Below are positions 5,666-5,723 of a stretch of DNA of 5,723 nt, piece by piece. The DNA lies in assembly GCA_902385025.1 (NCBI GenBank), contig CABMDX010000127.1:1-5723 (forward strand). Reading direction: 5' to 3'. The position numbers were made by a program, and so were the translations under genes. This DNA is from an uncultured archaeon. Its GTDB lineage: Archaea; Halobacteriota; Methanosarcinia; Methanotrichales; Methanotrichaceae. Position 1 is the first letter of the stretch. Every line of letters starts with the position of its first letter. The notes under the pieces were generated by a model that did no database searches, was not told where the DNA came from, and was given only the letters and a program-made list of their open reading frames with translations.

Positions 5666-5723
5666 ATGATCTTCGGATTCCTGCTTTTTCCAGGGTTAGA
5701 GGAGCTGGATCTCACCGGGCCAT
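5666..5723 (+). CDS. DJ-1/PfpI family protein, N-terminal fragment
   Basis: Only the first 19 codons are inside the window. They read MIFGFLLFPGLEELDLTGP, which matches the opening of the DJ-1/PfpI superfamily: a first beta strand (FGFLLF), then the PG-EELD-GP turn. One of the two glutamates (12 or 13) would be the conserved acid that contacts the nucleophilic cysteine, which lies beyond the window. This form of the motif is common in isonitrile hydratase-like and AraC-associated members, while chaperone/glyoxalase-like members differ; the subgroup cannot be settled from so little. The gene has its own ribosome binding site and diverges from the PUA-domain gene. Substrate is unknown. Confidence 0.75.
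   Translation, partial: MIFGFLLFPGLEELDLTGP

Overview
This 5.7 kb window looks archaeal, most likely from a methanogen of the Methanosarcinales/Methanothrix kind. That placement is an inference, not a database match. The archaeal signs are a TATA-type box (with an A-rich BRE-like stretch before the clearest one) about 25-30 bases ahead of several genes, so close to the start codons that some mRNAs would be leaderless. There is also an oligo-T terminator without a clear hairpin, and a PUA-domain protein of the archaeal COG1370 type.

Left part (1-1960): the end of a small rhodanese-type sulfurtransferase gene, cut by the window edge. It converges on a small three-helix membrane protein gene on the minus strand. 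That gene diverges from a complete class I cysteine desulfurase (NifS/IscS-like) with its PLP lysine and catalytic cysteine. Rhodanese and desulfurase both handle sulfane sulfur but are not in one operon. No IscU/NifU scaffold gene follows the desulfurase.

Middle part (1960-5055): an AT-rich intergenic region with a strong archaeal promoter, a roughly 100-base leader holding an inverted repeat, and a strong ribosome binding site. These drive two closely spaced genes. The first encodes a 543-residue MACPF (membrane attack complex/perforin) protein whose C-terminal half resembles the ILEI/PANDER-like domain. The second, 16 bases on, encodes a GT4-type glycosyltransferase with an intact EX7E motif. 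This pair is the unusual content of the window: a predicted pore-forming protein of perforin type in an archaeon, fused to a possible carbohydrate- or ligand-binding domain and probably co-transcribed with a sugar transferase. In sampled stretches it is mostly poorer in GC than its neighbours, which fits an acquired or accessory unit.

Right part (5056-5723): a PUA-domain RNA-binding protein on the minus strand, convergent with the glycosyltransferase, then a divergent DJ-1/PfpI-family gene whose first 19 codons are visible before the window ends. I saw no tRNA, rRNA, CRISPR array, insertion sequence or transposase gene.
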